Of a stretch of DNA of 64,000 nucleotides, positions 22,113-34,400 are shown in pieces (within the stretch, counting starts at the first letter, position 1; each line of letters opens with the position of its first letter). This stretch comes from Astropecten irregularis (lineage: Eukaryota; Echinodermata; Asteroidea; Paxillosida; Astropectinidae). A program made the translations under genes and the position numbers. The stretch is from the NCBI GenBank assembly GCA_963971285.1, contig OZ020258.1, forward strand, positions 6,840,614-6,904,613. The letters run 5' to 3'. The notes under the pieces were generated by a model, which saw only the letters and a list, made by a program, of their open reading frames with translations, was not told the DNA's origin and searched no databases.

Positions 22113-23099
22113 AGGTGTATTAGCCCATCCAGCTAGCTATTCAAAGGTAAAGAACACTCTGTTGATGACTTATCCCAGTCAGAATTTGCAGAATTGTATC
22201 AGATTGCAAACTGACAGCAAGGCCAGATGACAACACTTTGAGAATGGACCTTACAGAAGATAGCCTGTCATCGGCACTACCCAAGCTCGTGCAATGGACA
22301 GTGGGTAATCCTGTGAAATACACACACATTTGATCAGGATTGTAGTCTTAATGTAGCTTTGGTTCAACATATTACTATTTCATGCATTGATTGCTTAGTA
22401 CAGTACATCTACCAATCCCAAAGTCACCAAAACAAATGTTTGGACAAAAAGCAACAAAAACACAAAACAGTGCTAATATTCCATACCAATTAATTTGTCT
22501 TGATCAACAAAAAGAACATCGTTGGATCGTTATGAATGCATTTTAATTTGGTCATTTCTCCTCCTGTTTATAATATAATAGATAAGAATGGCTGAAGGTA
22601 GTAATGTAGGATAAAAATGGACGATTTGGTGAAATTGTGAATAAATTACTAAGTCGTCAGCAGTTCCATTACACACAAAACAAAATAGCTTAAACCAAAA
22701 ACACACTGGCCACCATGAGATTTAAGTCCTGGTTTTGCATATTAATTTATAATAACACATAAATAATATAATGACCTTTGACCTGGAACGGACAAAAGGA
22801 GTGGAAAGTCAACATTATCAGCCTCGCCACATTATCCAAACTCAAAAACAAAACAAAAAAGAATAATTTTACCGACAAACAGCATTGCAGTCAGAATCTT
22901 CACAAGTATCGGAGGAAAAATGAATCCCGAAGGAACAAAAAGTTTGTCAATTCTTTTCCACCTCAATCATTTAAACGCAGTAATAATTTTTCTATTTTAA
23001 GGGGTCAAAATTGTGCGAGTTTCCACTGATTTTGAGCTGCTCGGACAAGCTATAGAAACATAATGGCCACGTCCACTTAAATGCGAACTATGCTGTGGT

Positions 23100-23655
23100 C
23101 CGAACACAAGTTTTTGAGTGGCGCCCTCTTTTGATTAAAAAAAGATATGTTTTTCGGTCTACATGCGCATCAACTCTGACTCGGTGCATGGCGAGTGATT
23201 TATTCCTGAAAATGAAAGGAACACGGAGTTAGAAGAATATTTGGCATGTACAACATGTCCCGGATTTCCCTGCCAGTCTTTTCCCGTTGGTCTATTACTC
23301 ATGATTAGCTTTCCAGCTTCCCAGGTTTCAATAAAAGATATTTTGGCAGTGTAATAAATAATATATCCTCGATGTACCGATTTTCAAGGGGGTGTAAGCA
23401 TTTATTCGAGCAAGACAAAAAGACAAATACAGAAGTAAACTGTCCACATGAAATTTTGGCTTGCGGTGGAGCACGTACCGTTCATAAAACAAATCAACTG
23501 ATTGTGTGATACAGGCCTGCAAGTCGCTACCAATGACGTATAGGAGGTCAACCCTTGAAAACTTGATACCTCGATAACAGGTACACTGACGATAATGATG
23601 TCACCGCATTTTCCTTTTTAATCAAAAGAGGGCGCCACTCAAAATCTTGTGTTTG
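23100..23655. mobile_element. TIR element ending CCAAACACAAG
   Basis: 556 bp with about 45-bp inverted repeats: CCGAACACAAG then GAGTGGCGCCCTCTTTTGAT on the left, and ATCAAAAGAGGGCGCCACTC then CTTGTGTTTGG on the right. The interior is unique. No target duplication is obvious. Confidence 0.85.
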
Positions 23656-23806
23656 GATAACTGAAAACAAGCCTGTGATATTTAAACTAACAAGATACCG
23701 GGGATTGAAGACATTTATTAGAATACTGTCAGGATTGTTGAGGTGGGGAATACTTGTTATCTCCTACTGCTATTTAAAATCCTCCTGCCATGCCTGCAGT
23801 TAGTTC

Positions 23807-24173
23807 CAGTGTTGGAGTACTTGTACTTGTACTCGTAGTCGAGTACAGACAAATACTTGGCACGTACTCATTTAAAAGCACTTGAAAATAAAATGTAAAA
23901 GGTTTGAAAACATTCATTTGTGAGAAGAGTGGCACAACATCCAGTTATGAATATTTGTGAGAAACAAAATGTAATTTTTTGCACTGTGAGTTGGTACTGT
24001 GGACGTGGAAACCTTTTACTCGGACTCGGCCCTGCACTCGACCTTGAATGTACTCGGACTCGATACATAGGACTTGGACTCGACAGCAATGTACTCGGAC
24101 TCGGCCCAGTACTCAGACCTTGAAGTACTCAGAGTACTCTGTACTCGGATCTGAGGACTCTACTTCAACCCTG
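23807..24173. mobile_element. hAT-like non-autonomous element with 8-bp TSD
   Basis: Perfect duplication GTTAGTTC at 23799-23806 and 24174-24181. Ends are CAGTGTTGGAGTAC and CTACTTCAACCCTG. The interior is rich in ACTCGTAGTCGAGTAC and ACTCGGACTCG repeats. It is related in terminal sequence to 17585-18189. Confidence 0.88.
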
Positions 24174-24574
24174 GTTAGTTCACTGTGAAGGGATTATCAA
24201 TATTTTTGAGTCTAAAGTTTAAAAACCAAACTCTTATTTAAAGAAAACAATATGGGGCTTGTTCGTACGTTTTCTTTAAATGTCAAAGTTTCCAAACCAA
24301 ACGGGTGCTCAAAATTATCAAATTCATTAAAAGCCACTTTATCTATTAGGGATTATGGACAATAAAACATGGCAGCTTTAAAACAAAACTAACAAAAAAA
24401 ATTAAAACAATTTAAAATCTTTACATAATTTGTTAAAAGTAGACGATTATGTTTGCATGTGATACATGAATGGGTTTGAATCCATGAAATCCAATTGGTG
24501 TGTTTTGTTTTCAGGAGCCAAGCCCCTTGATTTCATTGCAAAGGGCACTACGTACTGCGGGACTTGAAAGCCCT

Positions 24575-24690
24575 GGGGTCGATTTCAAGAAGCCCTATGA
24601 TGGATATATGAAGGATAACCCATCGTATCCTACAACTTCTATGTGGGGCTGCAATGCATTATAAGTCCAATAGTAAGTTCTAGGAACGCT
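24575..24690. mobile_element. GGGGTCGATTTCA MITE, right-truncated
   Basis: Starts GGGGTCGATTTCAAGAAGCC, contains GAAGGATAACCCATCGTA, and ends near AATAGTAAGTTCTAGG without the right terminus. Lies downstream of the ARFGAP1 stop codon. Confidence 0.7.
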
Positions 24691-25202
24691 CTAGGTCGCT
24701 CATGCTTACAGAAACTATGTTTAGATTTGTACATGATGTGGTACTTTTTGTTCACCTTTAAAAATAGACACGTCTTTATGATCATCAGTTCATCCTACAA
24801 TTAAAAACAAGAAGGGGTCTGGAAAATGGGAGGGGCGTTGGAGGCTGGACAGGGAGGGGCGTCGGTTCCTTTCAAGGATTCCATAATTGCTACGACTCAA
24901 CTTCTTTGGCAGGGGTCTAGTTTAGATATACTATTCAGGAACTTTGCCAGAAAACGATGGAATAAAAAGGATGGAGAGTACACTGGCAGTGACTCGTATC
25001 GGATCTTTCTGAGAGGGTATGTGGTGATACCGGGTGAATCTGCTGAAGACAGCTTGTGTATCTTTACTGGTAGATAGACCCAAACCCTACCGGTCCTATG
25101 AAGACCCAGACTACCCGACAGAGATTCCTGCATTCCCACGAACAATCTTGTTTCTCCCACCATGAAATCCCCCTCAACAAAAACCTTGTGTCGTTTTGTA
25201 GA

Positions 25203-25422
25203 TCAGTCTTTCTTGGAGTTGGTCCGTCTCGTCGAGGTCTTCTTGGACGTATTGATGTCGCTCTCGATGGCATCCCAGGCCGCCTCATCCCAGCCTCCCG
25301 CATCGTCCCACGTCTCCTCTAAGGAGGTGATGGCCTTGCCTCCCGAAGATGATGTCGATGAGGAGGAGGACTTCTTGGAGCCGTTTTTCCTGGCCTTGCT
25401 GGCGGGAGCCTTTTTGGAGCCC
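25203..25422 (-). CDS. ARFGAP1: ARFGAP1 last exon: basic/serine linker and terminal W motifs
   Basis: GSKKAPASKARKNGSKKSSS, then SLEETWDDAGGWDEAAWDAI, a basic end and TGA at 25203-25205. The W-D-rich segment resembles the human C-terminus DDGWDNQNW, but a ~20-residue Lys/Arg/Thr tail follows. The acceptor follows an unusual CCAAAAAAG with an upstream pyrimidine tract. Confidence 0.82.
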
Positions 25423-28400
25423 CTTTTTTGGAAAAAGAAAAAAAACGAAGCGAGACTTAAATCATTTGATTATACAATCTCAATGAGATTGAAATGTTCT
25501 TCTCAAGGTGACTGTAAAGTTTCTCGTCTTTGTATCAAGCTTTTTCAGAATCTGTGCTTCCAGATGTTTACAACGTCCCGAATCTGACTACCTAGGAGAT
25601 ATATTAAAGGTTGATACAGTAGAACACGGCTATAACGAACATTTGGTTATAGTATACCGAACATCATCCTTTGCTCCCAGTTTTTGTGTATTATACATTG
25701 TGTACATACGTACATGGCTTCACCATAAACATCTAAACTACCTAACTTATGGTGGTAATCTTTAAGTAAGACTTGAAGCTCAGGAGAGTGACTCTTCAGT
25801 CACTCTCCTGAGGACGAACAGAGCACACTGTTTGGGACGTCGAGATAATACCAACAGTTCTTCTCAGAACCACACACTCTCACAGAAGACCGCAAACCTA
25901 CCTTCTTTTAGGTAATCTTTAACAAGCTAGTCATTGCCTAGGTGTCCTAGGCCCTGAAATTCAACTAACTACAAGGAGGCAATGAACGCAGTTGTCTCAG
26001 TGCCAGTGGTCCTCAGGCTTGGACCCCAGAGTTTGAAAGCCAAAAATGGCAGCAAGGGAATTTGCTTGGATGCCCTTTGCCACTGCCTCAGTGCCCTTCA
26101 AGTTTTTTGACCGAACAGGTAATAAAGACAAAAGACCCAGTTGGGATGAAGCCAGAAACAGAATCTTCAAATATTATACTCACGAGCCACCAAAGTCCAA
26201 GAGTAAATCATCCTGTTCGTTGGCCCAGGAGTCCCAGCTGTCGTTCTCCTCTACCTGTACCTTGGTCGGTGCCTGTGTGCTCTGGGGCGTGTCCCCCCAC
26301 GTGTCGCTGTTTCCCCACCCCCATGTGGCGTCTTCCGTCTCCTCGGGCGTCCTGGGAGGTGTGGGTGCATCGTGAAGTAAAGGGGTGTCACTTTGATCGG
26401 GATCCATTAGTCTGAGAAGGTGGTGTGAAGTGCAAAGTGGAGAGGGAGTGGCCCCAGGGTTGGGCGGGGTGCAAAGGTGGGCGGTGGAAGGAGTGGGCGG
26501 AGTCATTAAGGTGATGGGCAGCAGAATGGATGCAGCCATAGAATGAAAGAGTGAGATGTTGGCATGGCATTAAGCAAGGCAATGGAAGGCGTGGTGAAAG
26601 AGATGGGTGTGTCATATAAAGTAATAGGCGTGGCAAATGATACGGGTGTACCATTAAGGGGGCGTGGAAAATACAAAATAGCAATATAAAGGTGGTAAAA
26701 TGAAACGGGTGTGAACAAAAATTGCAAGAAGGGTGTGGTGAAGAGGTGTGTGTGGTAGAGAAGGGCGTGGCAATTTGAGTGGGTGTGGCCATAGATAAGA
26801 ACAGAGGTAGCAAGGAGGCAAAGACAATAGGTCTATGTTAGGATGACAATGGAATGAATCATGTATTTTAAACATGGTATAAATGTGGTCTGGGTCCAAT
26901 TTCATATAGCTGGTAAGCAGGACATTTATGCTTAACCAAATTTGTAAGCAAAGTGAAGACCTGCCTCGAACCAGTCAAAAGCAATGCACAAGACATGCAA
27001 TTTTAGCCGGTGACGGTGCAGGTGACCTGCACAAATTTGTGCTTAGCAGCTCTATGAAACAGAACCCTTGCACACTCAGGTCCAATTTCTGGTCTCTGCT
27101 TTACAGTTAAGCGGCATACCGCAAGCTCTAAGCAGAAGGAAATTCTTTAAGCACTTGACTACGTTTCATGATTACTGAAGTTATTCTACAAGCTATTAAA
27201 CAGGGTTGGCACAGAATGTCTGAGGCAGTGCTGTTTAAAGCGACGACCAGTTAGGTTGAAGCAAGGGAATTTCTTAGTTTAAGAGCAGTGTCATGAAATT
27301 GGCAACAGTATAAAGCAAATAATGTATTGAAAGTTAAAATGTAATTGAAGTTAATAGGGAAAACATGATAAGATGTTAATATACCATACCCATACTGTAT
27401 TAAAACATTAGGCCTTATTCATGGTGCATCCATCCTGCATTCGAAGCAGTGCAAACAAAAAGCGGGGCTTGGATTCAAAGTAGTCTGGTACCCGTTTTCT
27501 GTTGAGAATTGGTGTTATCTTTTCCAACGGGTATACAAGGAAGGTGACAAAATGGATGCGCCATGAATAAGGCACATGTCTTTCACACGTGTGTTTATAA
27601 ACCACGAATGAAAGCAATCCAATTCTTATAATGTATTATACATGGCTGGATTGGCTGCTCACTTGTCTTCAAAATGTCTTAAAACTTTTAAAAGAGATAT
27701 TGTACAACAACAAAATCCAAATCCCCGTCAAGGAAACAAACACACACCTCCAACAAACGAACAAACAAAATCTTCAAAATGATTGACGCCGTTTTGGACT
27801 TGGGACTTGGGAGTCAGGCCGCTTTCAAACGCCCGTACAGCCGAGCCAATGAATGATTAAAAACCCATTTGGCTGCTTAATCTAATACTAAAAGTAGATA
27901 ATTTCAAGACGCGGACCCGACAAACTGATCAATTACACAGTGCGTAATTAAAACCCGGCCTCAGATGTGTCTGAAGACCGCGACTTATTAGTGACGAGAG
28001 AGACACACAGAGAGACATAATAGCGACGAACAATTACGACGACGATGAGATCAATTAAGCTATTCAGTGTTTTCTGGACTGCTGGAGCTACAGTAATGAA
28101 GAGGGATACATGATTCCATGCGTCAGCATAAATTACTACTCTATTGTCACAATGGCTAGCGAGTATCATTTGAGGGGAACATTATGCTAAAATATGGTGC
28201 GCTGAAACAAATATGCTTTCTATGTTGCGCTCACTCCATTCCCAAGGTGTGTGTTAACAATAATTTCAAATTGCTGACAAGTATTAAAGGCAGCGTACAG
28301 GATTTGCAAGGGCTCCAGAGAAAATTATTGAGTTTGAGACAGAAAATGGACTGGAACAGTTAGTAAACACTAAACAGTGCAAACAGTCACCATGGGAAAT

Positions 28401-31400
28401 CTTGGTTTATCTTGGTTGAATCTTCGATGCTGTTTTTTTTTTTAGGGAAATCAAGATTTAGTGTCTTTTTAGCATTTCGAAAGCGTGGTGTAACCGTGAA
28501 GGATTCAGAGGTGGGCAAGATTATTTCGGCCGTATTTCTGCTATCCAGATGAACAAAGCGTAAAAAGGTACATGAAAGAACATCTGTAACGAAGTTTCAA
28601 CCTTCACTTCTGTTTAAGTACCAAATTCATCCAAAACGCACATCTTTTCAAATCCTATATGCTCCCTTTAAAGGAAATCTAAAGAAATGTCACACTCACA
28701 TTACTGGTCCCACAGGCGCAGTTCCAGAGGCAATATTTTTGAGAGGGCTACAATGAGCCAATAATTTGGAGGCTAAAAACTTTTGAAAGTGACGTCATCT
28801 TGTAACATTCACTAATTCTGCTATGTCTTATTAGGAGATAACACAGCGCATTGCTCAAGTAACTGGCCCATAAAAACTGAAAACATCCAATATTTTCAAA
28901 CATGTTTTTTTTTTTTGCAATTGCATTTTTTTTGGGGGGAGGGGGGAGGGGGGGGTCTAGACACAATTTTGGGGTCCCCGTCTGTGATCCCAGCTCATTT
29001 TCAAACACTAATTTGCTGCTAAGCACGAGGAACCTTTCACAAAGTGGAAAACACCGGCTGTATACCGTCCCAGGTATAAGTGACATGGTGTAAGGGGTGA
29101 CCAATTAATTTGTCCCACTGACCAGGAACAAAAATAGCGAACTAAAATTCAAAAAAGTTATCCAACATGTCATGTATTAAATCAGTCACAAGGCGTTATT
29201 TAAAGATCTTATACTGTTGGGGTCTTGTAAGTTTCAGTATGTCCCTGGATACTGTGGTGAATATTTATGGGCAAGTTTTCTGGGAATCTTACGAAATGGA
29301 AAAAAAACAATCTTGAAGTTTCTAAAATGGTTAATAATCCATGCATATTTATACATACATCCAATCCTTGCATGCGAGATCCCCCTGGATAATCCAAGGC
29401 TTAAAGTATTATCAAACTTTGGATTTTGTCAACGAAATGCAGATTCATGGGCAAAAATATCAAGGAAGATACAGTAACAGTGATCTGTGAAAATTTCAGT
29501 TTCATACGGTGCCCACTTTTTGAGAAAACAGTGAAAAACAGCCACAGTATTTATTAAGTCTTTTCTCTTTTAAGATCAAAAAGATTTTCGGTCGTTGTTT
29601 TACTTCTTTCTGGATAAAAACACCATTTCAGGTGGAACAATTTTAACGGTATGTTTCTACCAGCATCATCTTCATACCCTGAAAGTTATAGGTGAATCTG
29701 TGAACATTTCCGTTTTGGTTTCTTACTAAAGCAATCCTTGTCACTTAACAGGGATTAAGTCAGATTATCCTCGTTATATAAAATGATTAATTATTGCAAG
29801 CTTACAAAGTTAAAAAAAAAAAAAACGAAAAGAAGAAAGAAGCCTCGATCTTTCTAATAATAACAAAAAAAACATTAGGCAGATTTAAGTTGCTGTTGGT
29901 TTTGGATGAGAATTCAAAATGTAAAGATGCAAAGGAATAATGATTATTTTTGCGAGGTCTGCAAATCGCAAGGGACGTCCTGGGGAAAGAAGTTCTCTGA
30001 CGGTAGGACTTAGAGTCAGACTGGGGATCTTGCAGTGTAATTAGCCTGTATAGCTGCTTACAAAGGAAAGACTCATGTTGACTTATGCCTCAGGTTTCAT
30101 CCAGAGAAAGGGGGAACAACACACAAAAAAGCATTCACAATGAGAATGAGGTGCCAGAGAAAGGGTCTTTCAAAGGTACTATTTGCCTGATCCAGCATGT
30201 ACATGTACATGAAATAATAAGCCTGTGAAAATTTGAGCTCAATCGGGCATCTGAATCACGAGAAAATAGCGAAAACCTGACTCAATTTTGTTCATAAAAC
30301 AAAAAAGAATGGTTTTCATCTTACACAAGATCAAACCTGTTTTCGGTCGTTGTTTTATCTATTTCTGGATAAATACACCATTTCAGGTTGAAATATTTTA
30401 ATGGTATCAGGGCTTGCCCTTTATTTTTTCTGACAGTAGCCCGCCGGGCTAGTAAATTGTGTTTTTTACTAGCCCGCAGAGACTTTTACTAGCCCATGAA
30501 ATATGTGAAAAAAAACCCAAACAATTAAAACAGGTTTTTTACTTTTGTTCATCGTTGGCTAGAAATCACTGTCGCTGGTAGTGGAGTCGGGATGTTCTTC
30601 TTATAAAATCGATCCATTAAAAAACCGTTTCTTCTCTGGAGCACCATACTCAAATACATCGATTTTGCACTCAGACATGGCGAGTCAATCATGGAATTCT
30701 TTCAAGGTGCGAATCAGAAGCGATCAGGCCTCAAATTTCAATGATTTTAGGGCACTGCCATTTTGGCCCCAAGAAAGTGGACATTTTAGGGGCACTGCGG
30801 CCAAACCCAGAGGCAAAGAGGCCATTTTTTTAATGAAGGAAAGGCACCGAGGCCAAACACTGTTTTGGAGCCTACAAGTACAAAATAATGAAGAATCGCC
30901 TTAAAACTCCTGTGAAATGACAGGGACAGACATGCCGCTAGTACTAGTACAAGTGGCGTAACAGCCAACCCTCGATCGAAAACTTGATACCTCGAATGAC
31001 CATAGGCCTATAGTTGCGAGATCCCTGTAAAAATATTCTGTTTTTACTAGCCCGCAGCCGTTTTTACTAGCCATTGTACGCCGGGCTAGCATTAAGGTCG
31101 AGCCCTGGGTATGTTTCTACCATCACCATCTTCATACCCAGAAAGTTATACTGTACATAAATCTGTGAATATTTTTGTTTAGGAACATTACCAATCCTGT
31201 ACTATACCTTTAACTGCACAGTTATACTGGCTCGACTCTGGGGTGTCTGGGGAAGTATCAAATTTTGTTGATTCTGTTGGATTTGTGAGGGATCCCGCAT
31301 ACATACTGTAGTATCAGTGTTGAATGTTGCTAAAACACGAGCAACATCAATATTCAAACCTGACGTTGATTTTAACAACTCAGGGGCGCCAATGTGTCCC

Positions 31401-34400
31401 CCCTCCCCCCTTTTCAGGGTTGTCCAAAAACAAACGCACCGATAGAAACACTGACAAGTGGGGTGGGCAGAGCCACAGAACAGAATGAGAAGAGAAACCA
31501 AAACAAACACCTTTTGAACAAACAGACACCCTCCACTTATCTCCTCCAGTCCTATGCTTCCCTGAATGCAAACGATTACAAACACAGCACGCCTGTTGTC
31601 TCAATTTCAATGTCAATTTTTGAAATTTCCAAAAAACTTTGACAATATTCTTGTTGTCTTTTTTTTTTTCTTTTTGAGAAATAAATTGAAGTCATATAAA
31701 TATCATAATATGATTCTGGAGGCGGAATATTTCCAGGGGCCAATTTCGCTGCGCTGATGAACGACCGATTTTGAAATCATTGTGTAACTTCCATTATACA
31801 GACAAAACGATAAATTTTCAGAAAAATTTGGTGTGTGATAGAAATTGTTTGGGAATTTACCAAAGCTGAAAATTTCCTGCACATAAATGCGTAAAAAATT
31901 TTGAGTGTGATACAAGTTTTAAAAAATGCTGCCGGTCAAACGTAAAATGTCAACATGTACGAGCTTACATGTAAGTCGTAAATTCAGCCAATAATAGAGA
32001 TCTGTAAGATCTATCTTAAGACGTATTCAATAACAATCAAAATGTACGTGAGTAGACATTATCTTAAAAAGCCACAGATACAAGATGTAAAAATAGAAAT
32101 CTGAGGGTAAAGTCATACATACCTCGCAATGATAATTATTCTAAACAAATTGTGGCTTTACACATGAAAATTTGATGAGTTTGTGTTACAAAACCTCATA
32201 AAATTCCAATTAGGATGACTTGAATACCTGTCGGCAGTTAATTTCAAATGCATTGAATAATAATGTGTATACTGTGGCATTTTTCAATGCATTTATCAGC
32301 CAAATTAAACAGGATAAAAATAGAAAGAAACTTGATCACACACAATGTGTACTGTGGGCAGTACCAATATCAATCTGTATGTAGATCTGGGGACAATTTC
32401 ATAAGGCTGCTTAACTAAGCACCAACATTTGGTAATATCATACATGTTGGTTTTTGTCAAAGAAATGCAGATTTACGGGCAGAGAAATTTGAAGAATGAT
32501 ACACGTACGGTAACAGTCATGTTGTGGAATTTTCAGTCCCATACGGTGCCCACTTTCGTAGAAAACTGAAAGATCTTTTTAGAAACTATTTCTTAAAAAT
32601 TTTCAAAAATCTTTAAAAGATCAAAACTTTTATTTTTTAATTGGTTTTACTCTTTTCTTGATAAATACTGCATTTCAGGCAGAAAAATCTTAATGGTATG
32701 TTTCTACCATCACCATATTTATACCCTGTTTACAAGTTATAGGTAAATCTGTGAAGATTTCTGTTTTGGTATGCTACCAAAAATGAGCAAAAATAGTTGA
32801 CTATAGGGAGCCCCCCATCATAGGGCTGGATAGCTTAGGTAGTAGAGCACTGGTTTGGAAGTTAATGGGTTACAGTATATGGCTTCTAAATGGCACCCTG
32901 AGCAAAGATTGTTGACTATTGGGAGGCCCCATCATAGGGCTGGATAGCTGAGGTGGGAGAGCACTGGTATGGCAGTTAATGGGTTACAGTATATGGCTTT
33001 TGACTGGCACCCTGAGTAAAGATTGTTGACTATTTGGGAGGCCCCATCATACATAAATGTACATGTTGAGGACCCCAAGGACTGAATGGTAGGGGACAGG
33101 TTCACAAATCAAGGAGTTTAGCGTTTTCACCTCCGACTCAAATTCAGCACATTTTCTCTCCTCATCCCCAAAATCACTTCATTGGTTTGAGCAATTTTCA
33201 CCTCCATCTTTCGCAAAATTTCATAACAAAATCATAAGTTACGTGTAAAAACCCTGCTCGCTGGCATAAATTTCCTATTCAAATGAGATTACTCATGGGA
33301 TTGTGGCCATCTTAAGTGCTCTCGCTTGAGTGAAGTGATGTAATTTTACCAATTTCAAGAAGACTTTTGCAGAACATTTTTCTTTTGGTCAAACCGGCCT
33401 TAAGTGCCAGCCTGATGACAGACTGGTTTCTAGAAATCCACTTAAAGGGAGATAGGATGAGTTGACTTAGGGTACCATACAGGTTAATGGCTCATACTAT
33501 AAGTTGAAGAGTTTCTCCAAAAAGAAGAACCACTTTAGACTCATCAATTTGACAAATAAACGCCTCATTCAAATAATACTAAAGAGATGAGTGAAATCGA
33601 GCAAAAAAAGCATCCAATATGGATGGGGAAGGCAGAAGAAATGTTCAAGAAAAGGAAACACTGGATGGAGATTCTTAAAGGTAATTTCATAATTTTTGGC
33701 ACAGAAAATGAAGATTTATGGGAAAAAATACCAGTTATCTGTGAAATTCCCAGTCCAATTCGATGCCCACTTTTTGAGAAAACGGTGAAAAAACGCCCAT
33801 GGTAATTTTAAAATCTCTTCGTTGTCATTCCTGATCTTCCAAAGGACAAAATTGTTTATGGTCAATTGGTTTTACTCTTTTCTGGACAAATACAGCATTT
33901 CAGGCGGAAAAATTTGAACTGTTAGTTTCTACCATCACTATCTTTATACCCTGTAAGTTATAGGTAAATCTGTGGAGATTTCTGTTCAGTATGCTACCAA
34001 AGTATGATAGTACCTTTAATGCTGCCACTACAGTACATAATGGTGATATGAACACGTTACCATGGCAATTGATGGGGGAGAATCAGTGGAGGAGCACTAA
34101 TAATAACAGAGCCACTGAGCGGATTGTAGCTAATTTCCCCCGACAGTGAGCTCTGATTCTCTCTCAATGGGGAAATAATTTGTACCATTAGGGCTTACAT
34201 GCATCATGATTACCTTCGGGATTTGAAAATTTCGCTGGTCACTACCCGAAATGACATTCAACTTGATTACAAACAAAATAATTTATGTTGGGTGGGGGAT
34301 TTTTTGTTTATTTACTGGAGGTGGATTATTATTGGATTTTTTTTTTGGCTTTTACGCGCTAGCGAATAGTTTTCCTTTCTTCGTCTTCTTGTCGTTAGAA

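Noticed and set aside
31202..31585. 127-codon minus-strand ORF with Cys-rich segment
   Set aside because: Overlaps the end of a TTAA MITE and low-complexity sequence; no motif or splice support.
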